Origin: Psychrobacter sp. Choline-02u-9
GTDB taxonomy: Bacteria > Pseudomonadota > Gammaproteobacteria > Pseudomonadales > Moraxellaceae
NCBI RefSeq assembly: GCF_002836505.1
Contig: NZ_PJBF01000055.1
Span: 62,001 to 126,000 of the forward strand
Reading direction: 5' to 3'
Length of the DNA stretch: 64,000 nt
A model generated the notes under the pieces. The model did no database searches. It was not told the origin of the DNA and saw only the letters and a list, made by a program, of their open reading frames with translations. The translations under genes and the position numbers were made by a program. Below, one piece after another: positions 46,673 to 56,759 of this stretch (the stretch's first letter is position 1; the number at the start of each line of letters is the position of its first letter).

Positions 46673-47255
46673 TCATCATGTGCTTGATAGCCATGGCGCA
46701 GACATCAGTGGCGAAGATACTTGGCAAGCGCTAGCGACAGCGCAGCTGCCTGACGGTATCGCGTTATCAAACCTGACCTTACTTGAGCTGTTACACAAAC
46801 AAGAAAAAGTTGATGTACTTGTCCCACTAGCAGATTTATTAAATGCTGATGGAAAACTGGCAAACGGTTTGCTAGAGCAAGTATTGGATATCCTCAAGCA
46901 GCACAGCAGCCGATTGGGTGTGTGGATCACATCCAACACCGATGCTGATGATCTGTCTGATGTAAAAGAATTTTTATTGACGCAAGACTTGATCGTCATT
47001 CATGTCCCAAGTTTTGTAGACGGTCGCGGTTTTAGTTTTGCACAGACCCTGCGTCAGCTTGGTTATGAAGGTGATATTCGCATGGCAGGCGCGTTTGGTC
47101 GTGATCAAATCGCTTATTTGCTGCGCGCTGGTGCGACCAGCTTTGTACTCAATGAGCATGATGCTAAATCTGATATTAGCCAAGCCTTCACTGCCCTAGC
47201 CAGTAGCTATGATGGTCGAGACGCTTCAGCATTACCGATGTTCTCAAAAAACTGA
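46665..47255 (+). CDS. DUF934 protein, sulfite reduction-associated
   Basis: A 196-residue cytosolic protein of DUF934, a family repeatedly found beside cysI in bacteria without the CysJ flavoprotein and often annotated as linked to sulfite reduction. Start ATG 46665 overlaps the end of cysI by 8 bases and has a strong AAGGAGAAGG site inside cysI, indicating tight co-translation. Strings VPSFVDGRGFSFAQTLRQLG and VRMAGAFGRDQ-like IRMAGAFGRDQIAYLLRAG are typical. No cofactor motif is evident; a structural or electron-transfer helper role is inferred. Confidence 0.9.
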   Translation: MANHHVLDSHGADISGEDTWQALATAQLPDGIALSNLTLLELLHKQEKVDVLVPLADLLNADGKLANGLLEQVLDILKQHSSRLGVWITSNTDADDLSDVKEFLLTQDLIVIHVPSFVDGRGFSFAQTLRQLGYEGDIRMAGAFGRDQIAYLLRAGATSFVLNEHDAKSDISQAFTALASSYDGRDASALPMFSKN

Positions 47256-47313
47256 TTTTATTATTCACTATCAAATCGCTATTTTTATATTAACAATTAT
47301 TAAGGAATGTATT

Positions 47314-47952
47314 ATGAGCCAATTACACCCAAACCTAGATATCGACCAAGCAAACCAAGATTTGCAAGGTAAATCACCTGAGCAAATCGTTGAGTGGGCA
47401 TTGACGCAAGCCAAAAACCCAATCATCACCACCAACTTCCGTCCGTATGAATCAGCGATCTTGCATTTGGTTGCTAAACAGCGCCCTGATATTACTGTAT
47501 TATGGGTAGACTCAGGCTACAACACTGATGCTACTTATCAGTTTGCCAACAAATTGATTCGTGATCTTGATCTCAACGTTGTGACTTATATCCCAAAACA
47601 AACCGCTGCCCATCGTGACGCCACCATGAATGGCATCCCAGGCATTGACAACCCGCAACATGGCGAATTCACTGAACAAGTGAAACTTGAGCCATTCCGC
47701 CGCGCCCTTGCTGAGCTAAAGCCTGACGTATGGTTTAACGCGATTCGTAAAGACCAAACTGAGTTCCGTCAAGGGCTTGATGTACTTAGCTTATCAAAAG
47801 ACGGCGTACTAAAGGTAGCGCCATTGTTTGAAAAAACCGATGCAGATTTGGATGTATACTTAGATGAGCACAACTTGCCAAACGAGCATGACTACTTTGA
47901 TCCAACTAAAGTAGAAGAAAGCCGTGAGTGCGGTCTGCACACGCAGTTGTAA
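47314..47952 (+). CDS. cysH: Phosphoadenylyl-sulfate (PAPS) reductase
   Basis: A 212-residue thioredoxin- or glutaredoxin-dependent reductase releasing sulfite. Start ATG 47314 has AAGGA upstream; a longer frame back to 47209 overlaps the DUF934 gene and lacks support. The PP-loop-like TNFRPYESAILHL and LWVDSGYNTDATY and the C-terminal ECGLHTQL (catalytic Cys) are present. That is the only cysteine in the chain. APS reductases need a CC...CxxC iron-sulfur set, so PAPS should be the substrate, although no APS kinase gene is in the window. The chain is shorter than E. coli CysH (244). Confidence 0.9.
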   Translation: MSQLHPNLDIDQANQDLQGKSPEQIVEWALTQAKNPIITTNFRPYESAILHLVAKQRPDITVLWVDSGYNTDATYQFANKLIRDLDLNVVTYIPKQTAAHRDATMNGIPGIDNPQHGEFTEQVKLEPFRRALAELKPDVWFNAIRKDQTEFRQGLDVLSLSKDGVLKVAPLFEKTDADLDVYLDEHNLPNEHDYFDPTKVEESRECGLHTQL

Positions 47953-47975
47953 TTTTAGCTGTTTATGAATTTGAG

Positions 47976-48009
47976 AAGCCCTTTCTTTGATTTAAGAAAG
48001 GGCTTTTTT
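47976..48009 (+). terminator. Rho-independent terminator after cysH
   Basis: The stem AAGCCCTTTCTT (47976-47987) / AAGAAAGGGCTT, followed by a T-run, lies 24 bases after the cysH stop and ends the cysI-DUF934-cysH operon. Confidence 0.9.
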
Positions 48010-48025
48010 CAGTTTTTCATTGGAC

Positions 48026-48999
48026 TTAAAACTTGTTTTCTACACGTTTACCTTGTCTATTAATGTAGAACCATTCACCATCTTTTTTGACATAGGCGGT
48101 ACCATCTTTAAAAGGATCAATAAATGGAATGTCATCATAGTCTAATTCAATTGCTACATCACCATTTTTGTCAATAAATCCATGCTTACCGTTATCATAG
48201 ACAAGACAAGTGCTAATCCGTTAATGAAGGGGAAGACCATTGCATAGTCTAGCTCTTTGACTACTTGATTCGACCTATTAATGATCATAAACTTATCATC
48301 ATTATTAACGACGGCTAAACCACCTGAAAACCAAGTCGCACTATAATATTCAATGGGTATCACGATATTATTTAGCCTATCTATAAATCCGAACTTTTCA
48401 TTTTTTTCAACTGCTGCTAGGCCTTCTGTAAAGGAAATAGTAGAATCATATTCATAAGGAATAACTAACTTATTATTAATATCAATGTATCCATACTTCC
48501 CTTCGTTCTCAACTGCAGATAAACCCTCATTAAAACCCATTAAATCATCGTATATTATCGGAATAATTATCTGTCCCTGTTTATCAATGACTCCTCTTCT
48601 ATTATCTACCCCAACCACAGCTAAACCATCTTCAAATGGATAAGTAAGGCTGTATTTGAGAGGTATAATAACTTCACCCTGCATATTAATGTATCCGGAT
48701 AAGTTGTCCTTATGAACACTTGCTAGACCTTCTACAAAAGCAATTGGAAAGTCATACTGTGTTGGTATTTTTATCACACCTTGCTTATCGATGAATCCAT
48801 ACTTACTACCTTTTATTACGGGCGCGAGTTCACCATCAAACTCACAGTGTTCATCAAATACAACCCCATTTGGTAACTTATAACCTTCAGCCAACGCGCA
48901 TTCTGCTAGTACATCTGAACTAACTAGCAACCCTAAAATCAGTCCGAAAAAGACAGTACTTGATTTTTTTAGTCTATTAAACGTATTGTTTTGACTCAT
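48026..48999 (-). pseudogene. WG-repeat exported protein, frameshifted by a 5-bp tandem duplication
   Basis: A signal peptide (FFGLILGLLVSSDVLA) is followed by WG-type beta repeats (KYGFIDKQGVIKIP, KYGYIDINNKLVIP, KFGFIDRLNNIVIP and others, about seven units). At 48200-48209 the sequence GACAA is present twice in tandem, shifting the frame so that the current open frame ends at 48154 (281 residues) with a non-repeat tail. Removing one GACAA restores the repeat pattern (YDNGKHGFIDKNGD and on) to a stop at 48026: 974 minus 5 bases is exactly 323 codons. The truncated form might still fold, as only the last one or two repeats are lost. Function of WG-repeat proteins is generally unknown. Confidence 0.85.
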
Positions 49000-49245
49000 T
49001 ATGATGCCTTCATAATTGTTCTGAATTAAAAAATATAAAATTATGCCCTTCTAAACCTCTAGTACGCCTATCATGTCTTATAAAACCTATTCCCTTTCTC
49101 ACAAAAAATCATCATTAACATGACAAAAACGAATATACTAATGCCAATTCACTAGGTGAGAGTGTGCTTGTGATACCTCATAATGGCGGCATTCCTTATA
49201 TCTTTTCTACCTTTTATAATAAACAATTAAATATACGGTGACATT

Positions 49246-50886
49246 ATGAACACCTTCCCGCTATTTTTTAAATTAGAAGACCGTAAAGTGCTCATCGTGG
49301 GCGGCGGCGAAGTGGCACTGCGTAAAGCGGATTTGCTCAGCCGTGCAGGCGCCTGTATCACTATACTTGCACCTGATATCAGCCATGAGCTACAAGCTTT
49401 GCTAACTGACAGCAAACATAAATTTATCTATAAGAATTATAATAAAACCTATATGTCAGGCGCACGAGTAATCATTGCCGCGACTGATGATGAGACGCTG
49501 AATCACCAAATTCATGCAGATGCGACTGAGCTAAACATTCCAGTCAATGTGGTCGATACGCCGCATTTATGTGACTTTATTTTTCCAGCTATTATCGATC
49601 GTAATCCCATCGTGATTGGTATTTCATCAAATGGTAAGGCGCCTGTGCTGGCACGTCTATTACGTGCACGCCTTGAGACATTAATCCCGCAAGGCTATGG
49701 TAAATTGGCCAAGCTGGCAGGTGAATTCCGCAGTGAGGTAAAAGCCAAAATACCGACGCTTACTGGACGTCGCCAGTTTTGGGAGCGCGCATTTGAAGGT
49801 CAGGTCAGTCAGCTCATGTTTGCAGGTAATGAAACTGAAGCGGCTGCACAACTGCAAGCTGATTTGGATAGTACTGCCGCTGCTATCAGTAAGAAAAGCG
49901 ACAATGCAGATGCGGTAAAAGAGACAGACACGATTGCTTCTACTCTATCTGATGAATCAGAAAAAGAGTTACCAGCCGTTGGCGAAGTTTATATCGTAGG
50001 CGCAGGCCCGGGTGATCCAGAGCTGTTGACCTTTAAAGCACTTCGTTTGATGCAACAAGCAGATGTGGTATTTTATGATGCGTTAGTCTCACCGCAGGTG
50101 TTGGACTTATGTCGCCGTGATGCTGATAAAGTATTCGTCGGTAAAAAACGCAGCAATCATACAGTTGCGCAATTAGGCATCAATGAGCTACTTGTCAATC
50201 ATGCCAAACAAGGCCGACGTGTGGTGCGTTTAAAAGGTGGCGATCCATTTATCTTTGGACGTGGCGGCGAAGAGATCGAAAGCCTGCGGGCACATAATGT
50301 GCCATATCAAGTCGTACCGGGTATCACTGCAGCCAATGCCGCTGCTAGCTATGCAGGCATTCCGCTCACTCACCGTGACCATTCACAATCAGTGCGTTTT
50401 GTGACAGGATTTTTGAAAGCTGGTGCACCTAACAGTAACTTTAAGAGTTTCTTAAATACTGATGAGACGGTCGTATTTTATATGGGTCTGCACTCGCTGG
50501 CACGTTTGACTGAAGGCTTGGTTGACGCTGGTCGTAGTAGCGAGACGCCGATTGCTATCGTCTCTAATGCGAGTATGTCCAATCAGCAAGTATTGACAGG
50601 TACGCTTGCAACGATTGTTGCCAAACAAGAACAAGCACAATTGCCAACGCCTGCCCTTCTCATCATGGGCGACGTGGTCAGCTTGCATCATGATTTGGCT
50701 TGGTATAATTTACAAAATCAGCAGCACAGTCAAAACAGCGATGATATAGCTAAAAATTGGTTGCGTGAAGGCTCAAGAGGTGAAGCAGTAAAACAACCGA
50801 TAGACCAACAAGCACATGCCCTATCAATGGTCGCAAATCTTGCAACACAGCAAGGAGATGGTCTGGAGCAATTGATTGTTGACTAG
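49246..50886 (+). CDS. cysG: Siroheme synthase CysG (multifunctional)
   Basis: A 546-residue fusion. Residues about 1-215 are the precorrin-2 dehydrogenase/ferrochelatase half (FKLEDRKVLIVGGGEVALRK, NAD site). Residues about 246-520 are the uroporphyrinogen-III C-methyltransferase half (VYIVGAGPGDPELLTFKALR, VRLKGGDPFIFGRGGEE, VPGITAANAAASYAGIPLTH). It is longer than E. coli CysG (457), with an Ala/Ser/Lys/Asp-rich linker at about 200-245 and a 50-residue C-terminal extension. It supplies siroheme for the nearby sulfite reductase. Ends before a strong terminator. Confidence 0.95.
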   Translation: MNTFPLFFKLEDRKVLIVGGGEVALRKADLLSRAGACITILAPDISHELQALLTDSKHKFIYKNYNKTYMSGARVIIAATDDETLNHQIHADATELNIPVNVVDTPHLCDFIFPAIIDRNPIVIGISSNGKAPVLARLLRARLETLIPQGYGKLAKLAGEFRSEVKAKIPTLTGRRQFWERAFEGQVSQLMFAGNETEAAAQLQADLDSTAAAISKKSDNADAVKETDTIASTLSDESEKELPAVGEVYIVGAGPGDPELLTFKALRLMQQADVVFYDALVSPQVLDLCRRDADKVFVGKKRSNHTVAQLGINELLVNHAKQGRRVVRLKGGDPFIFGRGGEEIESLRAHNVPYQVVPGITAANAAASYAGIPLTHRDHSQSVRFVTGFLKAGAPNSNFKSFLNTDETVVFYMGLHSLARLTEGLVDAGRSSETPIAIVSNASMSNQQVLTGTLATIVAKQEQAQLPTPALLIMGDVVSLHHDLAWYNLQNQQHSQNSDDIAKNWLREGSRGEAVKQPIDQQAHALSMVANLATQQGDGLEQLIVD

Positions 50887-50927
50887 CGCTTACTGCTAAC
50901 CTGCAAAACGATGAGTCTCAAATAAGA

Positions 50928-50964
50928 AGAAAACCCTACCAGTATATTATTGGTAGGGTTTTCT
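50928..50964. terminator. Rho-independent terminator after cysG
   Basis: The stem AGAAAACCCTACC (50928-50940) / GGTAGGGTTTTCT (50952-50964), followed by TTT. Confidence 0.88.
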
Positions 50965-51038
50965 TTTGGCAACAGCGCAAATCTCAACGATTCTTGCTAG
51001 AATGAAGACTTTCTACTGCTCATAATCATAGTCTACTT

Positions 51039-52661
51039 ATGCCCATACCTGATGCTAGCTTGTCTTCTTCTTTGACCACGCAAATGAAACCTTTGACCAT
51101 ATTGCATACCTCAGACTGGCACTTGGGGCGACGCCTATATGGGCGTCTTCGCTATGAAGAGTTTGAGTTATTCCTGCATTGGCTACAAGACACCATCAGC
51201 GCACAGCAAGTAGATATATTGATCGTCGCAGGTGATATCTTCGATACCATGACCCCAAGCAATAAAGCCCAAGCGCTGTATTATGAGTTTTTGGGTAAGG
51301 TCTCACGCTCCTGCTGTCAGCATGTGGTTATTGTCGCAGGTAATCATGACTCACCGACATTTTTAGACGCGCCAAGCAATGTGCTTAAGTTTTTGAACGT
51401 CCATGTGATTGGCACGGCTTGTGATGACTTGGAAGATGAAGTATTGGTCTTGGGTGATGATGATAATAATCCTCATTGCATCATCGCCGCTGTACCCTAC
51501 CTGCGCGACCGTGATGTGCGTAGCAGTAGCGCTGGCGAGTCCGCAGATAGCAAAGACGCCAATGTTATCGCTGGTATTTGCGAGCATTATGACAATATTG
51601 CAGACATTGCGAAGTCTAAGCAAGCCGACTTAATCAAAATGCATCAGCGATATATTCCTATCATCGCAACAGGACATCTATTCGCGTCTGGTGGCAGAAC
51701 AACCGAGGATGATGGTGTACGCGAGCTATATGTCGGATCACTAGGTAAAATCTCCGCCGATATGTTCAATGATGGCTTCGATTACGTGGCACTTGGGCAT
51801 TTGCACGTGCCACAGCGCGTTGGCGGTCGTGAGAGTATTCGCTATTCAGGCTCACCCATCGCGATGGGTTTCGGAGAGGCCAAACAGCAAAAGCAAGTAT
51901 TGCTGGTACAGTTTGGTGCCGCAGAGCATTTTAATAACGACATTTTAGGGTTAAACGTCGCACCTGACGATATTACTCCTCATGCTATCAATATAGATGC
52001 TGACATTGGAGTCTCCAAAGTTAAAAAAACAGTAGATAAATTAGCAGAAAAAACCGCTAAAAAAGTGTCTAGTCAGGAACTGCCTTTCATGGATGACTTG
52101 TTTGGCTTTGATGAGCCATTAGAAGATGAGGAAGTTAAAAAATCTACTGTCGTAGAAAATACTCCTATTCAGCCTGAGCAATATAAAAGCATTCGAGAAA
52201 CTTCTACTGACGCCGTGAATAGCAATAAAATTCTACATCGCGATGACGCTAATCAGATGCAAGTAGTATCCCTACCCATTCCAAAGTTCCAACAATTGGC
52301 GCAAATATCTGGTGACCTAACCACAATTGAACAAACCATTCAAGCGCTTACACAATCGGACTCTATTTGGCTAGAGATTGTCTATACAGGTGACGAAATC
52401 GTCAGTGATTTGCGTGAGCAAGTGCAAGCAATGGTAGAAGGGTTGCCATGTGAAGTGCTTAAGATAAAAAACACTCGTACTTATAATAAAGTCCTCAATC
52501 AGCAGCAAACATCTGAGAACTTGCAGGACTTAAATGAAATGGAAGTGTTTGAGCGCTGCTTGACGATAAATGATGTGGCTGATTCTCAAAAAGACTCATT
52601 GCGCGATGCCTATGGTCAGATACTTTATAACTTACGTCATGAAGACAAACAGGCAGAATGA
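51039..52661 (+). CDS. sbcD: Exonuclease subunit SbcD
   Basis: A 540-residue Mre11-type nuclease, partner of SbcC in cutting hairpins and protein-blocked DNA ends. Metal-binding motifs are DWHLG, GDIFD, GNHDS and GHLHVPQ in order, and SGSPIAMGFGE closes the phosphoesterase domain. It is longer than E. coli SbcD (400). The extra length is mainly a Lys/Asp/Glu/Ser-rich stretch at about residues 320-400 that looks disordered. Start is uncertain: ATG 51039 or ATG 51084 (Met16); neither has a clear ribosome site. sbcC follows after 83 bases. Confidence 0.94.
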   Translation: MPIPDASLSSSLTTQMKPLTILHTSDWHLGRRLYGRLRYEEFELFLHWLQDTISAQQVDILIVAGDIFDTMTPSNKAQALYYEFLGKVSRSCCQHVVIVAGNHDSPTFLDAPSNVLKFLNVHVIGTACDDLEDEVLVLGDDDNNPHCIIAAVPYLRDRDVRSSSAGESADSKDANVIAGICEHYDNIADIAKSKQADLIKMHQRYIPIIATGHLFASGGRTTEDDGVRELYVGSLGKISADMFNDGFDYVALGHLHVPQRVGGRESIRYSGSPIAMGFGEAKQQKQVLLVQFGAAEHFNNDILGLNVAPDDITPHAINIDADIGVSKVKKTVDKLAEKTAKKVSSQELPFMDDLFGFDEPLEDEEVKKSTVVENTPIQPEQYKSIRETSTDAVNSNKILHRDDANQMQVVSLPIPKFQQLAQISGDLTTIEQTIQALTQSDSIWLEIVYTGDEIVSDLREQVQAMVEGLPCEVLKIKNTRTYNKVLNQQQTSENLQDLNEMEVFERCLTINDVADSQKDSLRDAYGQILYNLRHEDKQAE

Positions 52662-52744
52662 TATAAGTGACATATCATGACCACACTTCCTTATCTCTCT
52701 CAATTTTTCGCAGTTGCGGCTATTACTAATATTAAGACTTATCC

Positions 52745-55700
52745 ATGCGCCTAATCGAACTCAGACTAAAAAACCTCAACTCCCTAAAAGGCGAATGGCA
52801 TATTGATTTTGCTGATACTGCCTTTACCAATGAAGGTATCTTTGCTATCACTGGGCAAACAGGTGCTGGCAAGACCACCATATTGGATGCTATTTGCTTA
52901 GCGCTATATGGTGAGACGCCAAGGATTAATAGTATCAGTAAGAGCAGTAATGAGGTGATGACGCGGCAGACGGCAGAGTGTTTCGCTGAAGTAGTGATTG
53001 ACTTAAATGGTGAGCAGTATCGCTGCCGCTGGGGGCAACGCCGTGCTTACAATAAAGCAGATGGCAATCTGCAAGATGCGACTCATGAAATCGCTAAGAT
53101 AAACGTTGATGACTCGTCAAAAGAGAATGAGCTGTTAGAGAGTACCTTAAAGCATACCAAAAACAAGATCATTGAACTGACTCGGATGGATTTTCAACAG
53201 TTCACTCGCTCTATATTGCTAGCTCAGGGCAGTTTTTCAGCATTTCTAAAGGCAAAGGCTGATGAACGCGCAGATATTTTAGAGAAAATCACTGGCACTG
53301 ATATTTACGCTACCATCTCAACACAGGTTCATGATAAGAAACGTACCGAAGAAGAAATTCTCAGCAAGCTACAATACGGTTTAGATGGCTTAATGCTTCT
53401 AGATGCTGATGAAGAAAGTCAGTTAAAGGCTGACTTGCAGTCATATCAAAGTGCCCAAAGTGAGCAGCAGCAAACCATTCAAGATTTGTCCGAAAAGATA
53501 AAGTGGCTAGATAGCGTGACAGAGTCAAAAGAAAAACTGAATACTTATCAAAATGATCTAGCGCAGGCTCAGCAGGCTCAGCAAGACTTCATCCCTAGTG
53601 CCAAACGCTTAATCGCTGCTAATAAAGCGTTGGAGATTGATAGTCAGTTTGGTGAGTTATCATCTACCCGCAAGCACGTTAACGAATTAAGCCGAGAAAA
53701 AGCGCAGCTCGAATATGACTTACCTAAGCAGCAAGCACTCACAAAAAGCGCTCGCACACAGCTAGAGAAGCAACTAACACAGCGTCAAGATGCAGAAAAC
53801 ACAATGCAAATTGCACGGCCTAAAATTCAGAAAGCACGTGACCTCGACAACGAGATTGACCAGCAACGTCGCGCTTTAAACGATACACGTGTCAGACATG
53901 ACACACTTCAGGCAGACGCTGAGCAACTGCTTGAAAATATTGCCGCGCAAAAAAGCATTGCCATAGATAAAGAAAACCAAAGCGCGCAATTGACCGAAAA
54001 ACTTACCGGTACGGATAATTTAAGCTATTTAGACGGCCATATTGCCATTTTTGATGAAAAGTGCAGTCGCCTAAAAGCGGTAATACATCAAAATTCAGTG
54101 CTTTCGCAAGACAAGATACGCCAAACACGTGAATTAGAAGAATACAAAACCGCATTGGTAGTACAACAGCAACGCCAACAAGCACAAAGTGATAAAAATG
54201 AAGTCACCCAAAAGCAATTAATCGCACTAAAAAAAGCACAAAGCGAGCTGATTCAAGCGCAATCGGTCACACAGATGCGTGAGACACAAGAGCAGATAGA
54301 CAGCACTAGCCAGCAGCTCGATCAGCTGCACTTTCATGACCAGCAGCGCCGTGACCTTAACGCACAAGTGATACAAATCACCAGTCACATCGAGCAGCTA
54401 GAGAGTGAAATCAATGGCTATGAAAAGTTGATTACAACGAAAAAAGCAAGCCTCAAAAGTACGCAAGAAAAGCACCAAGACAAATTGAATCAGCTACAAC
54501 TACAACAAAAGGTTGCGGCGCTAGAGAACTATATTGCCGATTTACAAGACGGTACACCTTGTCCTCTATGCGGTGCGCTTGAGCACCCTTACGCTCAAAA
54601 TCACCCGCACCTTTTACCCGATGACGAAAACTCCCAATTAGCGCAGTATATTAGTGTTTTAGATGAACAAATTACCGAGCTGAATAAAAGCATCACTGCC
54701 CAGCAGATTGAGCAGGCAAGTAAACAAAGTACGCTTGCGAGTAAAAAAAATCAGCAAGCCGAACTCACTGCGCAAATACAGCAGCATGATACCGCCATAA
54801 CAGAACTGCTGTATGTCATCAGCCAGCAGATGAATGATGAAAACTTAGCTGACAGTACTATTGCCAACTTGATACAACCGTTACTGGCGTTGGGTAGTGA
54901 TAACGATATCGTGCCAGTGCTTACCGCCAGCAAAAACAAATTAGCGACATATAAAGACCGTATCAAAGATTCGTTAGCACTCTATGACAGACTTCTTGAA
55001 GATATGAGCCGTTTGCGTAAGACGCTAGAGACGGCGTCACAAGACCAGCAAGTACTAGCAAATGATATCACTGAGCAGAGATACAAAATCACCATTACCG
55101 AAAGTAATATAACGGGTATTGACAATAAAATCACAGAGAACTTTGCTGAACTACAAACGCTCATTACCGCCATTTTGCAGCGTATTGACCCTTATGCTGC
55201 CAGTAGCTATCCGACAGAGGCGCTGAGCACCTTGCAACGTGCGCCCGAGAACCTACAGTTGTTATCGGCTAGCATTAAACAGCAAAAAATTCTGAGCAAT
55301 GCAGATTATGATAGTTATCTTGAAGAACTACGTCAGCAGCGCCGCGCCCTCGTACAGCTAAAAGACGCTTTCGCTGAAGATAAGGACAAACAGCAGACAA
55401 TACAGAGCGACCTTGAACGCATAAAAGCATATATTGAGAATAAAGAAGCACAGCTAAAAAAAGATACCGATTCGCTTAACAGTCTAATGCAAGCGAAGAA
55501 TAAACAAATAGCTGCACTAACCCAGTTTCAAGACGAACGCGCAGAGGTTTTTGAGGCGGCCGACCTAGAAGCAGCTGAGCGTACGCTTAGAGACACTCTA
55601 GAGCAAGCACAAGAGGCGCACAGTGTTGCCCAACGACAACTGGATAAAGAGACGTATAATTTGCAACAGCTCATAAAGCAGCAAGAAAACTTAGCCAATC

Positions 55701-56635
55701 GTATCGAAGCAGCTACGCAAACCTTAGAAACGCAACATACTGCATTTAATAACACACTTGCCACCTCTAGCTTTGATACGGAAGCAGAATTTTTGGCGGC
55801 GCGCCTGCCCATAGATGAGCGTAACGCACTTAGACAGCAGCAACAGCATATCGATTATGCCCTAAAGCAAGCGCAATCTTTATTGGATGCAACACAAAAA
55901 ACACTTGCAGATAAACAAGCCAATCCGCTGACAGTAGACGATAGAGAAACGCTTACCCAAAAGCAATCACAAGCCCAAGATGAATTTAACAAACGAATTG
56001 AGTCAATCGGTGCAATCAGTCAGCGTCTAAAGGACAATGAAGACAAAAAAACCACCCAACAGGCACAGCTTGATGCTATCACTGCTCAAAAGGACAAACT
56101 GCAAGTTTGGCAACAATTGCATAAATTGATTGGTTCATCTGATGGCAAAAAGTTCCGTACTTTTGCTCAAGGGCTAACCTTTGACCTTATGGTCACTCAC
56201 GCCAATACGCAGCTGCAAAAAATGAGCGATCGCTATTTGCTGGCTCGTGATGATAATAGTCCACTTGAGCTAAATGTGATTGATAACTATCAAGGTGGTG
56301 AAATTCGCAGTACTAAAAACCTCTCAGGCGGCGAAGGTTTTATCATTAGCCTAGCGTTAGCATTAGGACTCTCACAGATGGCCAGTCAAAATATTCGGGT
56401 AGATTCGCTATTTTTGGATGAAGGATTTGGTACATTGGATGAGGAATCCTTAGACATTGCGCTTGATACGCTGACCAATTTACAGCAAGAAGGTAAATTA
56501 ATCGGGGTGATATCCCATGTTCAGGCCCTAAAAGATCGCATTTTAACCCAAATCAAGGTCGAAAAGCTCTCGGGCGGATTTAGTCGAATCAGTGGTCAAG
56601 GATGTCATAAAGTCGTCAGTGAAAAAGCATCATAA
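52745..56635 (+). CDS. sbcC: Exonuclease subunit SbcC (Rad50-like ATPase)
   Basis: A 1296-residue SMC-like ATPase. Walker A TGQTGAGKTT is at about residues 36-45. Two long coiled-coil arms rich in Gln, Lys and Glu meet at the zinc hook CPLC at about residues 605-608. The signature LSGGEGFIISLALALG and Walker B SLFLDEGFGTLDEES are near the C-terminus. It pairs with SbcD. E. coli SbcC is 1048 residues, so the arms here are longer. Very Gln-rich coiled coils are visible throughout. Ends before a terminator. Confidence 0.95.
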   Translation: MRLIELRLKNLNSLKGEWHIDFADTAFTNEGIFAITGQTGAGKTTILDAICLALYGETPRINSISKSSNEVMTRQTAECFAEVVIDLNGEQYRCRWGQRRAYNKADGNLQDATHEIAKINVDDSSKENELLESTLKHTKNKIIELTRMDFQQFTRSILLAQGSFSAFLKAKADERADILEKITGTDIYATISTQVHDKKRTEEEILSKLQYGLDGLMLLDADEESQLKADLQSYQSAQSEQQQTIQDLSEKIKWLDSVTESKEKLNTYQNDLAQAQQAQQDFIPSAKRLIAANKALEIDSQFGELSSTRKHVNELSREKAQLEYDLPKQQALTKSARTQLEKQLTQRQDAENTMQIARPKIQKARDLDNEIDQQRRALNDTRVRHDTLQADAEQLLENIAAQKSIAIDKENQSAQLTEKLTGTDNLSYLDGHIAIFDEKCSRLKAVIHQNSVLSQDKIRQTRELEEYKTALVVQQQRQQAQSDKNEVTQKQLIALKKAQSELIQAQSVTQMRETQEQIDSTSQQLDQLHFHDQQRRDLNAQVIQITSHIEQLESEINGYEKLITTKKASLKSTQEKHQDKLNQLQLQQKVAALENYIADLQDGTPCPLCGALEHPYAQNHPHLLPDDENSQLAQYISVLDEQITELNKSITAQQIEQASKQSTLASKKNQQAELTAQIQQHDTAITELLYVISQQMNDENLADSTIANLIQPLLALGSDNDIVPVLTASKNKLATYKDRIKDSLALYDRLLEDMSRLRKTLETASQDQQVLANDITEQRYKITITESNITGIDNKITENFAELQTLITAILQRIDPYAASSYPTEALSTLQRAPENLQLLSASIKQQKILSNADYDSYLEELRQQRRALVQLKDAFAEDKDKQQTIQSDLERIKAYIENKEAQLKKDTDSLNSLMQAKNKQIAALTQFQDERAEVFEAADLEAAERTLRDTLEQAQEAHSVAQRQLDKETYNLQQLIKQQENLANRIEAATQTLETQHTAFNNTLATSSFDTEAEFLAARLPIDERNALRQQQQHIDYALKQAQSLLDATQKTLADKQANPLTVDDRETLTQKQSQAQDEFNKRIESIGAISQRLKDNEDKKTTQQAQLDAITAQKDKLQVWQQLHKLIGSSDGKKFRTFAQGLTFDLMVTHANTQLQKMSDRYLLARDDNSPLELNVIDNYQGGEIRSTKNLSGGEGFIISLALALGLSQMASQNIRVDSLFLDEGFGTLDEESLDIALDTLTNLQQEGKLIGVISHVQALKDRILTQIKVEKLSGGFSRISGQGCHKVVSEKAS

Positions 56636-56693
56636 GTTAGGTTAATCACTTTACTACTTAATACTTTTAATTAAACCATTTCTTTTAGACAAT

Positions 56694-56728
56694 AAAAAAC
56701 CACCGAACATTAAGAACGGTGGTTTTTT
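56694..56728. terminator. Bidirectional terminator between sbcC and gdh
   Basis: The stem AAAAAACCACCG (56694-56705) / CGGTGGTTTTTT (56717-56728), with T-runs on both strands and converging genes. Confidence 0.9.
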
Positions 56729-56759
56729 TGTGCGACAGTTTGGGAGTGATATTACTTCA

